Shown piece by piece: positions 14,743 through 18,719 of a DNA stretch of 18,719 nucleotides. Origin of the DNA: Ruminococcaceae bacterium UBA1691. Lineage in GTDB: Bacteria; Bacillota; Clostridia; Oscillospirales; Acutalibacteraceae. Both the position numbers and the translations under genes were made by a program. Each line of letters begins with the position of its first letter. The first letter of the stretch is position 1. The DNA lies in contig DCJV01000032.1 in NCBI GenBank assembly GCA_002320555.1, forward strand, positions 1 to 18,719, given 5' to 3'. The notes below the pieces were generated by a model. It was not told the origin of the DNA, made no database searches, and was given only the letters and a program-made list of their open reading frames with translations.

Positions 14743-15462
14743 TTATTTGGTAGGCTGCTTGGAAAGGATGCCATAAAGCTCTTCCAGCCGTGCGATCTCA
14801 TAGGTACACACGGCGTCTGTCATGGTATTGGCGGCACCCCCCGGATTCAGCCAGCAGGTGTCGATGCCGGCATTGTTGCCGCCCCGGATATCCGAGGTGA
14901 GCGAGTCGCCAATGATCAGCATCCGCGCGCGGTCTTTCTCCGGAATATGGGAGAAGACATAGTCGAAGTAGCCCTTCTGCGGCTTTTGATAGCCCATTTC
15001 GTCGGAGATGAAGACCCCGTCGAAGGAGTGCGCGAGCGGGGAACGCTCCAGCCTCCGGTACTGTGTACGCTTGAGCCCGTTGGTGACAAGGTAGAGAGAA
15101 ACCTTACCTTGCAGGGAATCGATCAGCTCCTTCGCGCCGGGCAGGAGGTAGGCCCCTTCGCCGAGCAGGCTGATGTAGGATTGGTTGGCCTCGGCAGGGG
15201 ATACGCCGGTGATCCCGGCCTCCTCGAAAAACTGGGAGAAGCGCCGCAGCTCCAGCTCGCTTTTGGTGACCTTTCCCTCCTCATAGAGTTCCCACAGCGC
15301 CATGTTTTTCTCTTGGTACAGGGCAAACAGCGCCTCAGAAAAGGGAGCGGAGAAGCGGCCCATCGTGTGCTTCATCGCCTCCCAGGAAGCCCTTCGGTAG
15401 TCGAAGAGTGTGCCGTCGGCATCAAATAGCAGCGTTGTATAGCGGTATGTAGGGTTAGACAT
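14743..15462 (-). CDS. YjjG-like HAD-superfamily (noncanonical pyrimidine) nucleotidase
   Basis: A 239-residue HAD hydrolase of the YjjG/TIGR02254 type, which dephosphorylates nucleoside 5'-monophosphates and in E. coli cleans up noncanonical pyrimidine nucleotides. Motif I is D14-x-D16 (LLFDADGTLFDY), motif II T127 (LVTNGLKRTQ), motif III K160 (GYQKPQKGYF) and motif IV D186/D191 (IIGDSLTSDI). A helical cap lies at about 20-105. The ATG at 15462 has AAAGGA at eight bases; a longer reading from 15504 lacks a ribosome site. It sits 47 bp after pth and 76 bp before mfd, in the interval where Bacilli carry the small gene fin. Substrate assignment is by family and is not certain. Confidence 0.9.
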   Translation of the reverse strand: MSNPTYRYTTLLFDADGTLFDYRRASWEAMKHTMGRFSAPFSEALFALYQEKNMALWELYEEGKVTKSELELRRFSQFFEEAGITGVSPAEANQSYISLLGEGAYLLPGAKELIDSLQGKVSLYLVTNGLKRTQYRRLERSPLAHSFDGVFISDEMGYQKPQKGYFDYVFSHIPEKDRARMLIIGDSLTSDIRGGNNAGIDTCWLNPGGAANTMTDAVCTYEIARLEELYGILSKQPTK

Positions 15463-15509
15463 CTCTGCACATCCTTTCTCAGAGCAACCGCCAAAGGAAT
15501 TCACGGTTT

Positions 15510-16124
15510 CTAGGAATTATAAAGATTCATCGCGTGATCCATATCATCCTGAACAATCAGGCGGACCGCCTCACAGGCTTTTTCCATTGCTTCCTTCATC
15601 CGGGGAAGCTCGTCTTTTTGGAAAGGGGATAGCACCCAGTCGGCCAGATCATAATCCGGATGCGGCTTTGCGCCCACCCCAAGCTTCACGCGGGGAAACT
15701 GGTCGCTGTTCAGGAGATAGATGATGCTTTTGATGCCGTTGTGGCCGCCATCCGACCCCTTGCGGCGGATGCGCAGCTTTCCGGGCGGCAGGGAGATGTC
15801 ATCAAACAGTATAATGACATGCTCCGGCGGGATTTTGTAGAAATTGGCCGCGTCGCGGACAGCCTCGCCGCTGTTGTTCATAAAGGTTTGCGGCTTCATC
15901 AGAAGGCAGCGCCGGCCTTCTATGGCAACGTCGGCCACGATGGATTTGAATTTGATCCGGTCAATCTTGGCGCCAAGCTGCTGTGCGAGCAGGTCGATAC
16001 ATAAAAAGCCCGCGTTGTGACGGGTATATTCGTATTTCGGGCCGGGATTTCCGAGCCCCGCGATCAGATATTCCGGAGCGCCGGATGGGGTTGTGGCGCG
16101 TCGGTTTTTCCACTTTTCAAACAT
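15510..16124 (-). CDS. pth: Peptidyl-tRNA hydrolase
   Basis: Cleaves peptidyl-tRNA released from stalled ribosomes, recycling tRNA. At 204 residues it has a 16-18 residue N-terminal extension, common in clostridial members, before the core EYLIAGLGNPG. Catalytic and binding residues are present: N26, H36 (YTRHNAGF), N83 (TFMNNSGE), D109 (FDDISLPPGKLR) and N129 (GSDGGHNGIKS). The ribosome site is weak (AAGG, about 12 bases upstream of the ATG). It heads a same-strand group with the HAD gene and mfd, and lies downstream of glmU across a hairpin. Bacilli have the related order glmU-prs-ctc-pth-fin-mfd. Confidence 0.96.
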   Translation of the reverse strand: MFEKWKNRRATTPSGAPEYLIAGLGNPGPKYEYTRHNAGFLCIDLLAQQLGAKIDRIKFKSIVADVAIEGRRCLLMKPQTFMNNSGEAVRDAANFYKIPPEHVIILFDDISLPPGKLRIRRKGSDGGHNGIKSIIYLLNSDQFPRVKLGVGAKPHPDYDLADWVLSPFQKDELPRMKEAMEKACEAVRLIVQDDMDHAMNLYNS

Positions 16125-16187
16125 AAAAATTGCCAGCCTTTGCTAAATAAAATTTTTCTTTTTAATGGCCAATGGCACGCGCAAACG

Positions 16188-16211
16188 GGGCTGTGGAAGC
16201 ACCCACAGCCC
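16188..16211 (-). terminator. Hairpin between glmU and pth, probable weak terminator
   Basis: A perfect 9-bp stem, GGGCTGTGG (16188-16196) and CCACAGCCC (16203-16211), with a 6-nt loop starts 21 bp after the glmU stop. On the minus strand it is followed only by CGTTTGCG, so the T tract is poor. It may terminate glmU partially and let pth be read through. An AT-rich stretch at 16140-16165 downstream could hold a pth promoter (TTGGCC and TTATTT, 16 bp apart), but this is weak. Confidence 0.5.
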
Positions 16212-16231
16212 TTGCCAAGTGAATTTTGCTG

Positions 16232-17620
16232 TTATTTCATGCCTTTGTAGGGCTTCTTGCGCAGCACCCAGCCCTCTTTGTTGACCTGCCGCGCGCGCGC
16301 GATGCCCAGGGCATTGGCCGGGACGTTGTCCGTGATGGTGGAGCCTGCGGCCGTGTAGCCGTAATCGCCCACCTTCACGGGGGCGACCAGGTTGGAGTTG
16401 CAGCCGATGAAGGCATGATCGCCGATCACCGTGCGATGTTTTTCTTTGCCCGTGTAATTTACCGTTACGCAGCCGCAGCCAAAGTTTACATTTTTCCCGA
16501 CGTCCGCGTCGCCGACATAGGTGAGGTGGGAGACCTTCGTCCCCTCGCCGATCTGGGTGTTTTTCACTTCGACAAAATTGCCCAGATGCGTATGCGGGCC
16601 GATTTTTGCATTGGGGCGCAGGTGGACGAAGGGGCCGATATCCGCGCCGTCCTGAATTTCCGCCTGCTCGCTCAATACATTGTCGAGCTTTACGCCGTCT
16701 CCGACGAGCGTGTCGATCAGCTGGGTATTGGGGCCGATGACGCAGTCTTCTCCAATCGCGGTCTTTCCGCGCAGGATCGTACCCGGCAGAAGGCGGGTAT
16801 CCGCCCCGATCGTGACGTCCGGCCCGATGAATATGCCGTCGGCGCAGGGAATATCCACTCCCTCCAGGAGCCAGTGCGTCAGCATCCGCTGGCGGGCACG
16901 GGTATTCAGGTCGAGCAGCTGGAGCCGGTCGTTGGCGGCGAGCACTACGTCGGGGTCTGCCGCCGCAAAGGCACCGGCCCTCTGGCCATTTGCGAGAAGA
17001 ATCCGCACCGCGTCCGTCAGGTAATATTCATCGCGGGCGTTTTCATTGGTGATTAGGCCCAATACCTCGAGCAGCCTGTCGCACTGGAACCAGCATGCGC
17101 CGGAGTTGATCTCATGAATCTGCCGGATCGTCTCGTTGGCATCACAGTTTTCGATAATGCGGGTAAAGGCCCCGTCCGCAGCGCGGACAATTCGCCCGTA
17201 GCCAGCGGGGTCTTCCACGCAGGCGGAGATCACTGTGATCGCGTTCCCGGCACGTTTGTGCTCCTCAAACGCCGCACGGATCGTTTTGCTGTCCATCAGC
17301 GGCGTGTCTCCATTGACGATCAAAACATCGCCGCCGCGAAATCGCTCCAGAAAGGAGCGCACCTGTAAAACAGCGTGTCCGGTGCCAAGCAGCTCGCGCT
17401 GGAGGACGGTTTCACTCCTTGCGCCGAGATGGGCGCTCAGGGTTTCCCCACAGTGCCCGGTAACGGTGCAGATATCTCGGATGCCGGCGTCCTCCACGGC
17501 GTCGAGCACCCAGTCGATCATCGGCTTGAAAAGAACTTCCGCCATGACGGCTGGCCGGGCGGATTTCATCCCTCTCCCCTCGCCCGCGGCAAGGATGACG
17601 GCGCAGCAGTTATTTTGCAT
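16232..17620 (-). CDS. glmU: Bifunctional GlmU (GlcN-1-P acetyltransferase / GlcNAc-1-P uridylyltransferase)
   Basis: Makes UDP-GlcNAc for peptidoglycan and other glycans. The 462-residue protein has an N-terminal nucleotidyltransferase domain (1-235) and a C-terminal left-handed beta-helix acetyltransferase domain with hexapeptide repeats (about 255-440). Acetyltransferase residues are intact: R335, K353, H365, Y368, N388 and K392. In the first domain G79-T-G-H82, D105, E157, N172 and N230 are in place. However, the signature loop reads LAAGEGRGMKSARPAVM, with G17 where the essential Arg (E. coli R18) and A24 where Lys (E. coli K25) are expected; R16 is adjacent. The DNA shows no frameshift. 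The ATG at 17620 has AGGAAAGGGG eight bases upstream. It has its own promoter, and prs is not adjacent. Confidence 0.92.
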   Translation of the reverse strand: MQNNCCAVILAAGEGRGMKSARPAVMAEVLFKPMIDWVLDAVEDAGIRDICTVTGHCGETLSAHLGARSETVLQRELLGTGHAVLQVRSFLERFRGGDVLIVNGDTPLMDSKTIRAAFEEHKRAGNAITVISACVEDPAGYGRIVRAADGAFTRIIENCDANETIRQIHEINSGACWFQCDRLLEVLGLITNENARDEYYLTDAVRILLANGQRAGAFAAADPDVVLAANDRLQLLDLNTRARQRMLTHWLLEGVDIPCADGIFIGPDVTIGADTRLLPGTILRGKTAIGEDCVIGPNTQLIDTLVGDGVKLDNVLSEQAEIQDGADIGPFVHLRPNAKIGPHTHLGNFVEVKNTQIGEGTKVSHLTYVGDADVGKNVNFGCGCVTVNYTGKEKHRTVIGDHAFIGCNSNLVAPVKVGDYGYTAAGSTITDNVPANALGIARARQVNKEGWVLRKKPYKGMK

Positions 17621-17664
17621 GAGAACGGCCCCTTTCCTGAAACAATGCATTTTGATTACCCTAT

Positions 17665-17693
17665 ATTATGCCAAGATTGCGCCTGTTTTTCAA
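17665..17693 (-). promoter_or_regulatory. Promoter of glmU
   Basis: On the minus strand, TTGAAA (17693-17688) and CATAAT (17670-17665) are separated by exactly 17 bp, each with five of six consensus bases. Transcription would start near 17658 and give a leader of about 38 nt. This places the structured segment at 17727-17883 upstream of the glmU transcript rather than in its main leader. Confidence 0.65.
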
Positions 17694-17726
17694 GTCTTTC
17701 GTTATTCCGCAACTGTAATTGTGAAA

Positions 17727-17883
17727 AGATAGATCGGTGGACAGGGGATTTGAAGGGCGATGCCAAGGGCTTCTACCAGCGTAATCCTCTTAGCCTTCGC
17801 CGCCAGCCGAGGCCGAGAAGGAGGCAAACGTGGCCTTGAGGAGGCCGGGCGGCGCTGGTTTCCCTTGTTTACTGATGCTATCT
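17727..17883 (-). ncRNA. Candidate structured RNA in the glmU-ppdK intergenic region (unidentified)
   Basis: Nested complementary segments close the region from outside inward: AGATAG 17727-17732 with CTATCT 17878-17883; CAAGGG 17764-17769 with CCCTTG 17862-17867; ACCAGCG 17775-17781 with CGCTGGT 17853-17859; CCGCC 17800-17804 with GGCGG 17848-17852. An apical hairpin GGCCT/AGGCC lies at 17832-17846. It is GC-rich in an otherwise AT-rich gap. Transcription to the left is favoured. A TTGACG (17908-17903) with AT-rich -10 candidates (TATTAT or TATAGA, 15 or 18 bp away) lies at its right end, and the outer stem is followed by TTTT on the minus strand. A rod of about 160-180 nt would suit a 6S-like RNA, but I do not recognise the family. 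I saw no riboswitch consensus (cobalamin, TPP, FMN, SAM, lysine, glycine, glmS ribozyme) and no tRNA, tmRNA, SRP or RNase P signature. Confidence 0.35.
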
Positions 17884-17904
17884 ATAATATACAAAACAAG
17901 GGAA
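17860..17904. repeat. Eleven-bp inverted repeat flanking a possible minus-strand promoter
   Basis: Arms TTCCCTTGTTT (17860-17870) and AAACAAGGGAA (17894-17904) are perfect complements with a 23-bp AT-rich spacer. The right arm overlaps the candidate minus-strand -35 (TTGACG, 17908-17903) and the spacer holds the -10 candidates. The left arm also contains the CCCTTG segment that can pair with 17764-17769 in the structured RNA. It could be an operator or, in a plus-strand transcript, an alternative hairpin. Confidence 0.45.
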
Positions 17905-17936
17905 CGTCAAAAAGATGAATTTATCTCAATCATGCA

Positions 17937-17965
17937 TGGAAAAATTTGTGCGTATCTGTTATAAT
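17937..17965 (+). promoter_or_regulatory. Promoter of ppdK
   Basis: TGGAAA (17937-17942), a 17-bp spacer and a perfect TATAAT (17960-17965), with TG one base upstream of the -10 (extended -10). Transcription would begin near 17972 and give a leader of about 83 nt. The leader contains an ACGGCC/GGCCGT pairing (17981-17986 with 18004-18009) and an overlapping small stem AAAACG/CGTTTT ending in six T residues (17978-17995). Confidence 0.75.
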
Positions 17966-18054
17966 GCAGGATGACGTAAAACGGCCCCGTTTTTTATCGG
18001 ATTGGCCGTGGTCGTGATTATTTCGCTGATATTAAAATTGGAGGATGATTTGGA

Positions 18055-18719
18055 ATGAGCCACAAGTACGTTTACCTGTTCTCTGAGGGCGACGAGAACA
18101 TGCGCGAGCTCCTCGGTGGCAAGGGTGCGAACCTTGCGCAGATGACCAGGCTCGGCATGCCCGTGCCGCAGGGCTTCACGATTTCCACGGAGGCCTGCAC
18201 CCGTTATTATGACGACGGTAAAAAGATTGCGCCTGAGATCGAGGCGGAAATCTATGAATACCTTGCCAAAATGGAAGAGATCAACGGCAAGAAGTTCGGC
18301 GATCCCAAGAATCCGTTGCTTGTCTCCGTCCGCAGCGGCGCGCGCGCTTCCATGCCCGGCATGATGGACACCATTCTGAACCTCGGCCTGAACGACGAGG
18401 TTGCCGCCGGCATGATCGCGGGGAATCCCGACCCGAAGTTTGAGCGATTCGTCTATGACTCTTACCGCCGTTTCATCCAGATGTTCTCCGACGTTGTGAT
18501 GGAGATTTCCAAAAAGACGTTTGAAGTGATCATTGATGAGATTAAGGATAAAAAGGGCGTCAAGAACGATATCGACCTCGACGTCAACGATATGAAGGAG
18601 CTCGTCAAGCGCTTCAAGGAATATTACAAAGAGCAGAAGGGCACCGACTTCCCGACCGATCCGAAGGAGCAGATGATGGAGGCGGTCAAGGCTGTTTTCC
18701 GTTCCTGGGACAATCCCCG
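18055..18719 (+). CDS. ppdK: Pyruvate, phosphate dikinase, N-terminal part (runs off the window)
   Basis: Interconverts pyruvate, ATP and phosphate with phosphoenolpyruvate, AMP and diphosphate; in anaerobic Clostridia it serves PPi-linked glycolysis or gluconeogenesis. Only the first 221 of an expected 870-890 residues are present. They belong to the N-terminal ATP-grasp nucleotide-binding domain: LLGGKGANLAQM with K23, the block GMPVPQGFTIST, and SVRSGARASMPGMMDT with R93, matching K22 and R92 of the Clostridium symbiosum enzyme. The start ATG is supported by TTGGAGG ten bases upstream. The reading frame is open to the edge. The swivelling histidine domain and the PEP-binding barrel lie outside the window. 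It is transcribed divergently from glmU. Confidence 0.96.
   Translation, partial: MSHKYVYLFSEGDENMRELLGGKGANLAQMTRLGMPVPQGFTISTEACTRYYDDGKKIAPEIEAEIYEYLAKMEEINGKKFGDPKNPLLVSVRSGARASMPGMMDTILNLGLNDEVAAGMIAGNPDPKFERFVYDSYRRFIQMFSDVVMEISKKTFEVIIDEIKDKKGVKNDIDLDVNDMKELVKRFKEYYKEQKGTDFPTDPKEQMMEAVKAVFRSWDNP

Noticed and set aside
17611..17650. Longer GlmU start at 17650
   Set aside because: The extra ten residues have no homologue support, and ATG 17620 has a strong ribosome site at ideal spacing.
17701..17720. CCGCAACTGTAA, resembling part of a cobalamin riboswitch
   Set aside because: The B12 box GCCACTG and the other conserved blocks are absent, and neither flanking gene is a cobalamin gene.

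Overview
This window looks like the chromosome of a gut-type Clostridia member (Oscillospiraceae-like Firmicutes). The evidence is the protein set, the purine-rich ribosome sites (GGAGG/AAGGAGG), several TTG start codons, a pyruvate phosphate dikinase of the clostridial type and a Noc-type ParB protein. It carries origin-proximal housekeeping genes, and the perfect 16-bp parS site inside mnmG supports that position. There are no transposases, phage genes, CRISPR arrays, tRNAs or rRNAs.

Region 1 (1-5300, minus strand): an operon mnmE > mnmG > rsmG > noc, closed by a strong hairpin at 29-57. MnmE and MnmG modify the tRNA wobble uridine, RsmG methylates 16S rRNA, and Noc couples chromosome position to division. 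The order matches the classical trmE-gidA-gidB-noc block of Firmicutes. The genes usually found upstream of mnmE (jag, oxaA/yidC, rnpA, rpmH) are absent; a two-component system sits there instead.

Region 2 (5300-11140): an accessory block. On the plus strand are a VanR/OmpR-type response regulator and a large six-helix membrane histidine kinase overlapping by 29 bp, then a terminator, then a separately promoted pair (DUF2089-type zinc-ribbon/HTH regulator and DUF4097-like beta-repeat protein) overlapping by 4 bp. A convergent PAP2-family membrane phosphatase follows on the minus strand; its last codons lie inside the terminator of the upstream pair. A likely shared theme is sensing and remodelling of the cell envelope, but that is inference.

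Region 3 (11180-17700, minus strand): glmU, then pth, a YjjG-like HAD nucleotidase and mfd. This resembles the glmU-prs-pth-mfd neighbourhood of Bacilli, without prs and with the HAD gene in the interval between pth and mfd. The GlmU uridylyltransferase loop lacks the usual Arg and Lys.

Region 4 (17620-18719): a 434-bp divergent intergenic region with well-formed promoters for glmU (minus) and ppdK (plus). Between them is a roughly 157-nt nested self-complementary segment that may be a structured RNA. The ppdK gene runs off the right edge.

The best candidates for something undescribed are the structured segment at 17727-17883, the altered GlmU active-site loop, and the regulatory architecture of the accessory block. 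I did not find a clear new multi-gene defence or biosynthetic system.
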